Assembly: GCF_008831285.2 (NCBI RefSeq)
Contig: NC_045151.1
Span: 8,509,682 to 8,573,681 of the forward strand
Direction of reading: 5' to 3'
Source of the DNA: Nymphaea colorata
Lineage: Eukaryota > Streptophyta > Magnoliopsida > Nymphaeales > Nymphaeaceae
DNA: 64,000 bases
Shown here: positions 50,502 to 63,600 of the stretch, in pieces
How the letters are laid out: the number at the start of each line of letters is the position of its first letter
How positions within the stretch are numbered: the first letter of the stretch is position 1
Translations under genes and position numbers: made by a program
Notes under the pieces: model-generated
Told to the model about the DNA's origin: nothing
Databases searched by the model: none
The model's input: the letters and a program-made list of their open reading frames with translations, nothing else

Positions 50502-50739
50502 TGTACAAACACGAACAAGGAGAAAGAAAACGACGATCACGATGTAACGTGGAAAAACCCTCAACAAGAGGAAAAAAAACCACGGATGTGGAGGAGCCGG
50601 TGCCCACTAGCCGCCAGACTCTCTCTCTCTTAAGATTTCATTCATCGTTAAGATTAGGGTTACAATGATATAAGTATGCCCTAATTAGGACATACTGAAC
50701 CGGGTCAAACCCGGACCCAAACCATAAGATCCGTCAACA
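50502..50739 (-). repeat. 5' LTR of copia e
   Basis: It begins TGTACAAACACG and ends ATCCGTCAACA, 238 bp. The outer flank TCAAC (50740-50744) exactly repeats the flank of the other LTR, giving a perfect 5-bp target duplication. Confidence 0.95.
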
Positions 50740-51351
50740 TCAACACAAGTCAAGATCCAAGTGATAATTTTGTGATGATCAACACTCCATTCTTCCCATT
50801 TGTTGTTGTATTCGGCCACTACTTTCTCTTTTTCGGTTCCATCCAATTCCATAGCCCTTCCATCAACAACTTTCGTAAGGACTAGTTGTGGTTCAAGTTT
50901 TGTCCCATCAACTAGTCCCCAAAGGCTTTTACTACGAATAAAGTGTTTCATAGTTCTGGCCCATTGTATGTAATTTGTTGATGAGAGTTTGGAAAATGGA
51001 AGAGAAGAGACTTTGTCATCCATGAACACAATCAACAAGGTAGATCCACTTACAAGTTATGAAGAAGATGGCTGCCATGTGAAAAGAAGTCCACGGCAAT
51101 GATAAAAACTCAGCAATAATAGAAACCAGCCACCCTTCCAACAGCCACGAGTTCACCACCAAGGGAGCTAAATTCCGTCAAGAAATCGCCAAAAAAAGGC
51201 CAGCAAAAACACACTTCTTCTTGTGTAAAACTGCAGCAAGCAATATCTCGAACACTTGGAGTGCTTCACAGCTCCAATGTAAGAGTAAAAGCTGAACCTT
51301 CAACCTAGAACGGCAGCAAGACAAAGAGCCAAAAACCTGGTTCTGATACCA
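50740..51351 (-). mobile_element. Copia g gag N-terminus and leader
   Basis: Gag starts about 51023 on the minus strand (MDDKVSSLPFSKLSS, NYIQWARTMKHFIRSK, LWGLVDG, WILTCVD). It is broken by copia e at the TCAAC duplication and resumes at 45360. The primer-binding site at 51340-51351 (initiator-Met type, one mismatch) abuts the LTR. Confidence 0.85.
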
Positions 51352-51770
51352 TGTAAATCAGACCCAAACAAGGCAAATACTTCAAGAATATCACTCTTGA
51401 ATCTCCCACTGACTCAACAAGGCAATACACAAGAGTCCTCTAACAAGAGGATAAAGAAAACATATATTGATCTTCAACAATAAACAAGATGTGGCTTAAC
51501 AAGCCATGTAATAAAAAGAGGGAAATGTACACTATATATAGAGGATAGAACAAAAGGAAGAAGAGGTCAGCCATTGGGACTAGTTCCAACGGCTAGAATT
51601 CTAGCCGTTGGGACTAGTCCCCTTTGGGGATAAGGATAAAGAAAGAGGGTAAAAGGGGAAAGTAAAAATACATAAAAAAGGGAAAAATTACATAAGTATC
51701 CTAATATCCAAATATATATAAAATATATATATATATATATATATACATTTAGAATGCATACAATCTAACA
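51352..51770 (-). repeat. 5' LTR of copia g
   Basis: It begins TGTAAATCAGACCC next to the primer-binding site and ends AATCTAACA (or at 51778, TTCTAACA). It contains an inverted repeat CAACGGCTAGAATT..CTAGCCGTTGG near 51590 and (AT)n at about 51722-51745. It is unrelated to the 187-bp LTR of copia c, so g and c are different families. Confidence 0.8.
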
Positions 51771-52414
51771 TTCTAACACATAGAACCACCTTCCTATGGT
51801 TTCATCTGCTGCTTCAATAATATCCTTTGATTGCATGGCTATACGAATTTCAGGCTGAGCACCAGCAGCAGTATAATTGGGAAAAAAATTCTTGATCGAA
51901 CCAGACATATTGCTCGACCTCATAGTAGGTACTCTACCACCACCAGTACGACCAGTATGACTCCTACCACGTCCTCGTGAAACTGAACTTATACTTGCAC
52001 CTCTTCTTTTTCTGGTTGCAGTTGCAGAAGAACCACCTCCACGCATGATGTCTTTCCCTTTAGTTGTTCCCAAACTGACACCAACATCTTCTTTCTTCAA
52101 GCTGAACATCTTCACCTTCACTTTCTTCCTCTTCACGTGAGTCCTCATATCCTTCCTCTGCATCTTCCATTTCCTTTTCAATCCTACTTGCTTTCACTGC
52201 ATCAAGAAGCTCTTGACACTGGTGCTTTACATACGCTGGCAATGGGTTCTCTTGGGAGCCATTGCATTCAGCCACATCGCTGTGTGTACCAGCTATATGG
52301 TGTTTAAAGCGAGAGATCTCTCCTGATATGATTTGCTTACAATAATTGCACTTTAACTCTTAATCAATCTTTGGGATTCACCCTTGTACACCACTGCCAT
52401 GCAGGATCCGACAT
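51771..52414 (-). pseudogene. hAT transposase N-terminal fragment (BED zinc finger)
   Basis: The minus strand starts ATG at 52414 (MSDPAWQWCTRVNPKD). After a frameshift comes a BED-type finger, KCNYCKQIISG..FKHHIAGTH. An acidic region follows, then a basic GRGRS..GRTGGGR segment, and EAADETIGRWFY at 51800. This matches the start of plant hAT transposases with a DUF659 region, where A..AI.RWFYD marks the beginning of the catalytic part. The rest is cut off by the copia g LTR. Stops and at least two frameshifts (near 52365 and 52080) make it dead. It is the host sequence for copia g, and copia f abuts its start codon. Confidence 0.75.
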
Positions 52415-52613
52415 TATATCTGTTACAGCATGCAGCCTTAGAGAGAGAAAACGTAACTTCATTCACTAACCCTAATCTCCATAATAAAGAGATTAGGGTT
52501 GAAAAGAGATTTACAAAGACATCAACAGAAAATAGAGGAATGTTTAAAGAGACCGCCTAACTATTAAATATTGCAAAGAACCACCTAGAAACATAAACTC
52601 TTATAATTCAACA
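52415..52613 (-). repeat. 3' LTR of copia f
   Basis: It starts about TATATCTGTTACAGC (mutated TGTAACTGTTACA of copia c) and ends TATAATTCAACA. It is followed by the polypurine tract CTCCCCCTCAAAC. The left edge abuts the ATG of the hAT transposase fragment. Confidence 0.75.
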
Positions 52614-55600
52614 CTCCCCCTCAAACTGGAGCATACATATTAATCATGCTCAGCTTGTCACAACATCTAGAATAGTCACCAATAGGAAGAGCCTTAGTGA
52701 AGACATCTGTAGCTTGATCTTCTGATGATACATGAATGGTGGTTATGGTTCCTCCTTGAACGAGATCCCGAATGTAATGGCAGTCCACTTCAATATGTTT
52801 AGTTCTCTTATGGAAAACTGGATTATTCGCAATATATGTGGCTGCTCGATTGTCACATTACATCTTCATGGGAAGCGAAATCGACACACTTAGGTTAGAT
52901 AGCATGGATTTAGCCCATCATTTCAGCGGCAGTTTGAGCCATAGCTCTATATTCAGATTCTGCACTAGATCTTGACACCACACCTTGCTTTTTGTTTCTC
53001 CAGGATATAAAGTTGCCTCCCACAAATACACAGAATCTTGTGGTAGATTTCATGTCTTCGACTGAGCCAACATAGTTAGCATCACTATATGCTTCCACTT
53101 CTAGGGTCTTGCCTTTTGTGAACAAAAGTCCTTTGTCAGGAGATGATTTCAGATATTTGACCACCATTAAAGCAGCATCCCAATGAACTTTCCTAGGTCT
53201 TTCCATAAATTGACTTAGTTTCCCCACTACAAAACTAATGTCTGGTCTGGTCACAGTAACATAGAGGAGCTTTCCAATAAGAGACCTGTATGATCAAGAA
53301 TCGAATAAATTCTGATTGGTCATCATAAAGATGTATGCGTGGATTCATAGGTAGATTGGCCGGTTTAGCTCCTAGCATCCCGGTGTCTTGCAATAAATCC
53401 AAAACATACTTTCGTTGAGAGAGAACTACACCTTCCCTGTTGCAAGCCACCTCTATTCCAAAGAAATATCGTAGTTGACCAAGATCTTTCGTCACAAAGT
53501 ATTTTTGAAGGAACAACTTTGTATCAGAAATTTCTTGATCGGAGTCACCTGTCAGGATAATATCATCAACATAAACCACTAGAACGGTCATACCCCTGGA
53601 ATTCTTCTTGATAAACAGAGAATGAACAAGAGGGGATCTCGCAAAGCCACAGTTTGAGACTACCTCAGAGAACTTGTGAAACCAAGCACGAGGACTCTGC
53701 TTGAGTCCATAAATAGCTTTCTTCAGTTTGCACACTTTTCCACACTCCCCCTGTCGTTCAAACCCTGGTGGTTGTTGCATATAGACAGTCTCATCGAGAT
53801 CACCGTACAAAAAAGCATTTTTGACATCAAGCTGATACATGTGCCAGTCATGGTGTACAGCCACAAAGATGATAAGACGAATGGTCCCCAACCGAGCAAC
53901 AGGAGAGAAAGTCTCGAAGAAATCAATCCCGTAAGTCTGCGTGTAGCCCGTAGCAACCAACCGAGCTTTGTATCTTTCCATAGAACCATCAGAATTATAT
54001 TTCACTGTGAATACCCACTTGGAGCCAACAATGTCACAACCAGGAGGAGGGTCAACAAGTTCCCAAGTGTCTTGCTGAACTAATGCATCCATCTCTTCTT
54101 GCATACCTTGTCTCCATTGGGTATCTAATAAGGCCTGTTGGTGACAAGTAGGAACTGCATGGGCCGCCAGAGCTTGAATAAACTGTTGCATACTTTTACC
54201 AACACCGTCAATAGAAACAAAATGAGATATAGGATGTAGAGTACATTGTCGTTTGCCTTTACGAAGAGCAATAGGTAAGTCCTGACAGAGATCAGATGGA
54301 CTAGGTATACTCACTTCAGATGTACTTACCTCCTGAGAAGCGGTTGGGGAAGGATCATGAGAAGGATCCTGTCGACGTGTGTAGACCAGCGGAGGATCAC
54401 GAAACTTGGACACTACAACGGGAGAATCCCCAGAAGGAGACCCGTAAGGGAATGACTCCAAAGGAATAGGAGGAATAGGTAGTGGGTAAGATGATAATGG
54501 CATCTCAGTGGAGGTAGGTGAGGAACTATAATAAGGCTGAGACTCAAAGAATGTCACATCCGCACTGATATACTCCTTTTGAGTCAAGGGGTCAAAGCAT
54601 TTGTAACCTTTATGATTTCTGGAGTAGCTAATAAAGATACACTTAATGGCTTGGGCACCCAATTTATCACGTGTGGGTCCAAGTAAGTGAACGAAACATG
54701 TGCAACCAAATATTTTGGGAGCTACTAGAAATAAGGATCGTTGTGGGTACACAAGTTTAATGGGAACCTTGTTGTCAATGGAGGATGAGGGTAAACGGTT
54801 GGTCAAGTAACAGGCAGTGATGATGACATCTCCCCAAAAATATGCGGGTAGATTAGTATGAAGCATTAGGGAGCGTGCCACATTTAAAAGTTGGCGATGT
54901 TTCCGCTCAGCTACTCCATTTTGTTGGGAGGTATGAGGACAAGTAAACTGAGGAGAAATGTCATTATCAGAGTAAAATTTCATTAAGGTAGATGTCTTGA
55001 ACTCAAGAGCATTATCAATGCGAACCCTTTTAACAAGAATACCAAATTGGGTCTTTATTTCAAGAATAAGGTTCTTGAGAATACATATGACCTCAGACCT
55101 TTCTTTCAAAAGAAAAACCCAAGTGACTCGAGAATAATCATCAACAATGACGAGGAAATAACGAAATCTAGACCTACTAGCAACTCTGCTAGGACCCCAC
55201 ACATCAACATGAAGAAGATCAAATAGTCCACAACTGGACGGACTAAGACTCGATGAATAACTGCTACGGGTGTGCTTGCCAAGTTGACAGACCTCACACT
55301 GGAACGACTCTAGAACTGATAGATGAGAAAGTAGGTGACGGAGCTTGGAGACAGATGGATGACCAAGTCTGAGATGCCACTGGAAGGAGGAGGACAATGA
55401 AGAAGTCGAGACGACTGCAATACCCACAGAATCAGACAGGAAGTAGATGCCCCCTTTCTTATAGCCTCCACCAATCGTCTTCCCAGTTTGCAAGTCCTGA
55501 AATGAACATACACCAGAGTCAAATGTAACACGATAATGTAAATCATTAATCAATTGTCCAACTGATAAAAGATTAGTGGGAAACTTTGGAGCATATAACA

Positions 55601-56231
55601 CATTAGGAATTGTCATAGACTGAGAAATCTTAATATCTCGATAACCCATAATAGGAGATCATCTACCATCTGCAAGTCTCACATGACGTGTCTGAGGTAA
55701 TGAGTGTAGCACGATAAACATAGAAGGCCTACTACAAAAGTGTCTCGATGCTCCTGAATCAATAATCCAAGTAGTACATGTATCATGTGGAGCAGTATCA
55801 ACGAACATAGCACTATCTATCATAACTGTAGAGGCCGACGGTTGAGTAGATCTGTGTGCTAAGAACTCCTCATACTCTAACTTGTTGATATTCACAGTCA
55901 CAATCTCAAGATTGAAAGAAGGTAAAGGCCCCTCTACTACTGATGAAGCTCCCTGGATAGATCCAATAGGAGACTGTAATGAATCATTGCCCTGCTTAGA
56001 TGCAACACCTTTTCCTAGGGGTATAGCGGAAGGACGACCAAGCTTATCCGAACATCTGTCTTCCAACTTAGGAGCATCTAACTTTACAGTAGAGCCATAA
56101 GAAAAGAGATTGCCTGTGTTCTTATGCTCATATTGTGTCTCCCGCAAAAATGAGATATTTCTTACCTTTTTGGTGTTAAAAACCAAAAACCCCTCTTTCT
56201 CCAAGCTTCCCACCGTCCCAAGACTCCCCAC
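52614..56231 (-). mobile_element. Copia f, 5'-truncated, long pol open frame
   Basis: The minus strand has a gag C-terminal remnant and protease (TTWIIDSGASRHFC, about 55760). One stop at about 55652 follows. Then an 804-codon open stretch (55649-53235) covers pre-integrase (FQWHLRLGHPSVS), integrase (DLLHVDVWGPSR, VDDYSRVTWVF, QQNGVAERKH), linker and RT (VVYVDDIILTG near 53570). RNase H continues in another frame at 53254-52910 and is interrupted near 52912. Most of gag and the 5' LTR are missing. Same family as copia c. The region 56000-56231 is of uncertain origin and may belong to the interrupted hAT element. Confidence 0.85.
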
Positions 56232-56394
56232 AAGGAGAAATAAAGCTTCTTCACCGGCAAATCTTGATGCAATGGAGAAAATCTCTCCCTCTCACGTCTC
56301 TAGCAGCGTTGAGAAACAAGAAAAGAGAGAGAGAGGAGCGTCGGTTTCAAAATAAGATGCAAAAAAAGGAGCCCTCGGGCCCCTTTTTTAATTT

Positions 56395-56590
56395 CACCCC
56401 CGTATCATGCGATACGGGGGTGTATCGCATGTATCGTGCGATACGGTCACCGTATCGCACGATACGTACGATACACGTACGATACGTACGCGTATCGTAT
56501 TTAAACAGTGTATTGTATAGGTTTTCTTGACCTATACGATACGTATCGTACGATACGCGTCCATATCGTACGATACGGATAACATTGGGT
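56395..56590. repeat. Palindromic GTATCGTACGATAC array
   Basis: About 190 bp packed with overlapping copies of CGTATCG(T/C)(A/G)CGATACG in both orientations. An example is ATACGTATCGTACGATACG at about 56540. A larger palindrome of CCCCGTATC / GATACGGGG lies at about 56399-56422. It lies beyond the truncated copia f, on the side where the 5' end of the hAT transposon would be. Function as transposase-binding subterminal repeats is inference. Confidence 0.85.
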
Positions 56591-57163
56591 GTAAGCATAA
56601 GGTGGACATACAAATATTACAACCCCAAATGTAGAAAACAAATAAAACTATACACTCCAAAACCAAAAAAAATAAATTACTTACCTAAAACAAGCTGTTT
56701 TGTATTTTTTCTATGTAACACAATCAGTTTTTGACTCCGTTTTTATTGAAAATAGTTACATATCATCATTCATTCACCTGCACAATAAAATGTAAATAAA
56801 AACTACATTTATTATTGAAAACTAAATAGTGACTCAAATAGACATTAACATAAAAAGGGTGCAAATAGTGAGAATAAAGCTAGGAAATGCTAACCCCCAA
56901 AAAAATTACGCAACATAAGTGCCCTTGAAGCAACCCGTATCACAACCCTACACCAAGAAAAGACACTACAACATAAAACTCATGGCAGCCAGAGGTTCAG
57001 ACACGGCCGTGGAGTCACACATGCATTTGACAAGATTTTGGCATACTAAACAAAAAAGATTTGAAGGACCTCTAACGTATATTACGTAATTACTCACACT
57101 ATACATGCTTGGCTGCAAGACATATGAGTTAATATTACCATGGCTATTTAACCTAAGCATCTA
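56591..57163. other. Intergenic, no feature recognised
   Basis: AT-rich sequence with no conserved coding stretch on either strand and no terminal repeat. Confidence 0.5.
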
Positions 57164-58770
57164 TGTGTTTTGCTACAGGATTGTCCTCAAGGAATTCAAC
57201 GACCCGTATGAATGCCTTATTGTATGCTGGGAAAATCTCCATGCTTCTGTGAAATTAAAAAAAAAAAAATTCCAATGACAAAGATCACCATGCTTTCCAG
57301 ACAAGATCAAAGATCAGAGCAGTTTGAGCAGTTTAACAGAAACGTTTTACATGAAAAAAACCAATTAATTGTCCAGAGAAGGACCATGACTTGAACAAAG
57401 CGGAACAATAGAAACCAAATGCAAGCCTTAGCTGGAAGCACAAACAAGACTGAAGCTCGCCTTCTTCAAGATAAACAAATGTAAGATAGTTACAGGACGT
57501 AACAATCAGCTTGCCTTTTTTGTGCTCGCAGATTATTCTAGTGGTCTTCCGATATGCGCCCTGTTCACTTCAAGCTTTGCAATATTGCATAATCTCAAAA
57601 ACTTTACATTCTTTAGAAGAAGATGCTTGCATTACTAAAATTCGAAGAAATTTCATATGACGTTCACACTTTTTTAAGGAAGACGTTCACACTTATAAGT
57701 CATGTTATACTTGCCATGATGAATTGATGATGGGTGGACTGTTGAATAAATACGACTCGTAAGTCGTAAAGCATGTTTTTCTTCAAGTGAGAAAAGGCAA
57801 GCGAAAGAAAAGGTTTCAAACGTTAGTCAGCAGAAATAAAAACACATAAATTTGCCACCATTAATCACGTAGTTGAGGCAGAACCAATGTAAGCAGAACA
57901 TTATACAAAGTCTTCATCACAATACTCTATCTCTAAAATATTTACCACGACCAACAACAAACGCAGTGTATTTTTTGTAGCTCTATGATGGCTGAGCCTG
58001 TGTGAACACAAAGTGTGCAAACAAGCAAGATAATATACTCATAAAAGTATCCATCTTTAAATCCTAACCAAGAAACCCTTTGGCCTTGAAACCTTAAAAC
58101 CAGTCAGCATACTCACAAAAAATTTGTTGATAATAAGAATGAAGCATCAAAACAAGAGGGAAACCTGCTTATACATGGTGGCCTCTTATAGCTGAACTGC
58201 TGAATCACTGCAGAATCACTCAAACCACGTCCAACATCTCTACCATTGGAAGAAATTGATGCTACTAACTTGGCATTGTCAGAAAAGACTGGTATCTCCA
58301 ACATCAAAAAACAAATTGTTCGCACCTGTTCCATCAAAAAGATCTAATTATCAGTCTGAATTCTCTCTATAGATTGAGCAATTACTAAACCATGACAGAA
58401 GGAAAAATGTGGCACAATAAAATAACACTTAATTTTGATCAACAAAGTATAGCATCGCCCAACAACAAAATGCATTACTAGCAAGAGAGTAAAAAGCGAG
58501 ACACGGGCAAACCTATGAAGAGGATGCAGGCCTGTAGCACACGTTTCCAGTGCAGAACCCTCTCTACAGAGGGTCACTAACAACCGTATGAGTTTTGCTT
58601 CTCCAAACACATGCTTACAGGGCATTTCTCATGTGTCACTTGAGATGGAAAAGAACAAAGGACCACTAGTTTCGTTTCCAATGAATCCACTAGTTTCTCT
58701 AGCTCACTTTGTAACATAAAGAGCCACAAGTGATACTCAGAGTCCTGATTCGTAACCTGATGGAGCAAAC
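57164..58770 (-). pseudogene. Possible decayed exons of an unidentified gene
   Basis: Short minus-strand stretches look protein-like and are bordered by splice-like sites. They are about 58760-58640 (HQVTNQDSEYHLWLFMLQSE..), 58617-58515 (HVFGEAKLIRLLVTLCREG..), 58320-58165 (..DNAKLVASISSNGRDVG..) and 57232-57165 (MEIFPAYNKAFIRVVEF.., ending in TAG). Phases between the pieces do not join cleanly and one stretch appears frameshifted. I do not recognise the family. It could be a degraded gene, part of a longer 3' region of the neighbouring PPR transcript, or chance. Confidence 0.3.
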
Positions 58771-60654
58771 AAGTTGCGATTGCAGAAATAAACAAAAAAA
58801 TGAATAAAAATTGACAAATTAGTCTCCAATTTCTTAGTACTATGGAAGTTGTCCAAATTTGATGTTGAAAAACGACATGGTTACACGGTAGGCGTCATTA
58901 AAAATATCATAGGAATGTCTCTGTAAACCAGGGTTCTGTTGAAAACTACAATGAACGGGTGAGCACGTTGGGAAAAAATCACACAGCAAAAATAGAGTTA
59001 AGAGCAGCATAATAAAAGAGGTCAACAGCAGTGAAAGATCAAGGTTAAAGTATGTGCATAATAGAAACCCAGATCACCATTACACCACAGTGATACAACG
59101 GAGAGAGAAAAAACAAACTCAGTTAAGGAAATCAGAGGAACAACCCGCAGGGTCCACAAAAAGATCAACGGACGGAAATGAATCATCCCTAAAACAACCG
59201 AGAAAAAAAAAATACTGATCAACAAAGTGAAGGATCACAGGAGAAGAATTTGATTATGATTTATGGGCTTCTTACTATATTCTTCTTCCGCTTCTGGTGA
59301 TTGGGGGCCGCTGTGTCTGCCTGTGGCCTTCTTTTTCCTCACGTTCTTCTTTCTCCTCTTCTCTTCCAACCTCCTTCCTGCTGCCTGCAGCCCTGCTCAG
59401 TGCTCTCTCCGTCTCTCGTGCTCTCTTTCTCACTCTTTCATTCTATTTCTCTATCTCCCTCTCTTTGTCTCTGTTTCTCTCCCTCGCAGTCTCTTCCTGC
59501 AGCAGCACTGTGTTTTTCCCCTTTTCAAAATTTCGAAGTAGGGCAAACGAAAGGGGGCGGGCTAGGTTTTGTGGGTTGGATCCGGGTGAGGCCAAACTAA
59601 ACCCAGATCCAAATACTACATAGCTAAACTAAAAATTTTCAATTTTTTAATTTACTTTCTTTTTTCAATTCATTGGGGTGGGGTCACGGCCCAGGCAGGC
59701 CCCCTTGGCTCCGCCCCTGCCTCTACCGCCACCCCTTTGCTTCTTCTTCTCTAGCTTCCACTTCCGCCTCTTGTTCCTCTGCACCAAACCCCGAACAGCG
59801 AGAGACAGAACCCCCTCCCCCCCCCCCCCATGCGTCGGGCCTCCCTCTTCACGTGGGAGGCATTCCAGGTTTGGATCTGGACCTTGATCCAAGCCCAATG
59901 CCCTTAAAGCGCCAAACGTTCTATAGGGCATCAGGCCCTTTAGTGAGTCATGATAGTTTTTCTGAGCCGATGGGAGGTTGTTGTTGTGTTTCTGCTTGAA
60001 GATGATGAAACTGCGAATCAGGTTGAGTCACGATAGTTTTTTGAAGTAGCAGCCGATGAGAGGCCGCATCTGCGTTTCTGGAGATGCTTGAAGATGATGA
60101 AACTGCAAATCAGGTTAATACAGCTTCATTATCATGCTTTGGGTTGGTCGTTTGGATACTATTTCAACAAGTACAACCAACATTAAAATACAGCATTATT
60201 GCTTATTCAATAGAGTAAAATCATGAGATTTAATGTCAAGTTTCTGACAAAAGAAAGTTTAGTAAGATAAATATGATGCAAAAATACAAATTTCCTTCAA
60301 CTAAACAGAGTCACCATATTTTACCTGCATGTCTGCATTAGTCTGTATGGCTTTCCATTTTATTCATGAACAAGCCTGTGTTGTTCTGCAACAATTCAAA
60401 GTAGACAAAACCAATAAAACACAAGTCTAAACATATGAAACCATGCATTCATGGGATAAATTTCAAATTGGTTAATGAGTTGACAATAAAAAGTTCCAAA
60501 TAGTGCCAGTTTTTGAAACAGCAAATGAATCAAAAATATGTTTCAAAAGAAAGAGTTATGTATGAAAACTGCCAAAAAAACAGCACAAGATGAGGAAAAC
60601 AGCTGGCTCACATTGTGTTGTTATGGCTTTCAGGTAGTAACTGAATATCTTGGA
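58771..60654. other. Intergenic / PPR 3' region, CT-rich and tandem stretches
   Basis: CT-rich low-complexity sequence lies at about 59330-59520 and a run of about 14 C's near 59816-59829. A tandem duplication occurs at about 59945-60117: two units of about 80-90 bp share GAAGATGATGAAACTGC and AATCAGGTT. No conserved ORF. The part nearest 60654 should be 3' UTR of the PPR gene. Confidence 0.5.
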
Positions 60655-63600
60655 CTAGTTAGGGAGTTGGGCAAACGTCCCTGTGTTGGGAATGCATCCA
60701 CCAACCATCATCCTTTTATAAACTTCATATGCATCATCAGCATTACCAGCCATACTATACCCACGAATTAACGCATTATATGTAAAGACACTAGGCTCAT
60801 GCCCATTTAGTTGGAGCTCTTCATATAGAATTCCAGCTTCTTTCACCATTCCTACTTTCCCAAGATTAAGTATCAGGGAGTTATAAGTATATAAATCAGG
60901 GGAAACTCCTCTAATTTGCATTTCTTTGAACAGTGAAAGAGCCTCCAGCAGCCTCCCTGATGCACCGAGTCCAGTTATCATAAGGTTGTAGGAAACCAAG
61001 TCAGGTTCAAGGCCACTCTGTTTTAGTAGTTCAAAATATTTTAAAGCGTCATCCACCCTACCCACAATACAAAGGCTATCTACAAGGATGGTGTAAGACT
61101 TCACATCAGGCAAAATACCCTCTCTTTGCATCTGGTCAAAAAATTCACACACACTTTCTACATCTCCCATCTTCCCAAATCCATTCATCAAGATGTTATA
61201 AATAGCACAATTAGGCTTGATTCCATATTCAAGCATCTCCTCAAAGAGGTCTGTGGCTTCATCTACTTTCCCCGCCTTTGAAAGCCCATCAAGAAGAGGA
61301 CCATATGTACAAGGAGATGGAGAAAAATCTCTGCTCACCAGATTGTAATACAAGTCTATGGCTTGATTTAATCTGTTTGATTTGACTAAGCCAGAAATTA
61401 CTATGTTATAAGTAGTTACATTAGCAACGCATCCTCTAGAATGAATTTCCCTTAGTAGCTCCAGTAGTTCATCTGCCTTCCCAGCTTTTGCAAGTGCATC
61501 TAATAACAAATTGTAAGTACAAACATCAGGCGTACATCCAATCTTCCTCATCTCTTTTAGTAACATAAAGGCCAATGAGGAAAGATTGGCTTCAAGAAGC
61601 CCACTGATGAGAGGGTTATAAGTGCCTAGTGTTGGTGACATTCCATGTTTCTTAAAATCCTCAAACAGATTATAAGCATCAGCGACCTTGTTAGACTTGC
61701 AAAGGTAGACTACGAGTGGGGATAAAAGAGAATCATCTTTTACAATACCATTAGCAACCAGATTTTTTGAAAACTGAACTGATTTGCCTATCCCTGCCAC
61801 ATTCAAAATTCCCTGCATTAAATATATCCATGAAGAACGATCAATTTCATTTTTTAAGCTGAACTGCATAGTAATCCACAAAGCATCTTTCACCTGCCCA
61901 TTTCTGATGATACCAGGAAGGAGACTACACAGTGTTATGAAATCAGGGATAAACACCTTGCTCATTTGATTGAAAAGCCAGAATGCATCTGCAGGCCTGC
62001 CCTCTTTAACTAAACCATGTATGATGGTGTTGTAAGTCAAAATATCAGGCCTGCAATCCTTCTCTGACATTTCAACAATCATATTTAACGCCAAATCCAC
62101 TCTGCCATTTTTGCAAAGGCAATCAAGGAGTGTGTTATATGTTATCACGTTTGGAATACAACCATGAGTCTCCATTGTTCTAAACAGCTCCATAGCCTTA
62201 TCAACTTCACCCTCTCTGCTTAGACCTGCCAACAATGTGTTGAAGGTCACTGTAGTGGGGGAAAGATTCATACTCTTCAATTGATCAAACATTTTCCATG
62301 CTTCATCTGACCTGTTGGACTTGTAAAGCACATCAATCAAGAAATTTACAGTAATAACATCTGGGTAGCATTCATTTTTCTTCATTTCTGAAAGAAGTTT
62401 CACAGCTTCATCAATTCTCCCAGCCATGCTGTAGCACTTAATCATAATGTTATAGGTTATAGCATCCGGAGAGAGGCCATCATGGCTCAGGTTACGAAAT
62501 ATATCATTAGCCACTTCAAGCCTTCCACATTCTGCAAGTGCATGAAGACACACGTTGAATGCGACAATGTTTGGAATAATCCCCTTATTCTTCATATGAA
62601 CAAAGAACTCTAATGCTTTATCAGTCTCTCCTGCCTTTCCATGGTGATCAATGAAAAGAACATAAGTGTGTGCAGTAGGTTTAGGGCCTTCAACATTCAT
62701 CTTATCAAAAACTTGTTGAGCAACATCATCTCTATTAGTTGCAAGAAGTCCACCAATCAAAGCATTATAAGTGCGCACATTCGGACAGATTCCTTTTTTC
62801 TGCATTGTATACAGATTACTTAATGCTTCATCAACTCTATTAACTTTACATAATGCATTAATCAATATTGTATAAGAAACAACATCTGCGACGTAACCAT
62901 CTTCCTCCATAATACTCCACAGTTCCTTCACGGCATCCACATCACCAAAGTCACCAAATTTATCCATCAGTGTAGTATATGTGACTGCATCTGCCTTCTG
63001 ATTGCTCCTCCTCATTTGATAGAACAACTCCTTTGCTTCCTGATATCTGTGTGTACTGCAAAGTGCATCCATCAGAACTGTGTAGGTAACAACATCTGGG
63101 TTGCATCCTTCCCTTTCCATTTTTTTCAAAATCCCATATGCTTCGTGAATTCTCCCAGCTCTTCCAAGCACTCTGATACAGATGGTGTATGTATACACAT
63201 TGGGTTTCAACCCCACAGCTTCCATCTCTTTCAGAAGACCCATTACAGTTTCTATGTCTTTTCGTTTCCCTGAAGCAACCATGAGAGCGGAGTAAGTTTT
63301 CATGCTGGGCCTAACCGTTTCAGAGATCATTCGCCCGTAAATTTTCATAGCTTCCTGAAGACACCCGGACTGAAGCAACATATGTATCAAACCATTATAA
63401 GAAAAATCATTTAGGACAAACCCGGCTTCACTCATCAAATCAAGAGCCAAAGGTGCTTCTTTAATTCCTCCGAACATGCCAACACCCTTGAAAAGGGTAA
63501 TGTAGGTTGTCAAGTCTCTCTTAATTACCTGCTTTTGCATAAAATCGAAAACCACTGCCATTTCTTTTGTCCTTCCATTAGCCCTCAGTACCTCGAGCAT

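Noticed and set aside
37308-52414. Identical GACAT flanks left of the copia c and copia f LTRs, suggesting a shared insertion
   Set aside because: In each case the bases are explained by the host sequence (copia B codons and the hAT start codon), so the match is probably coincidence.
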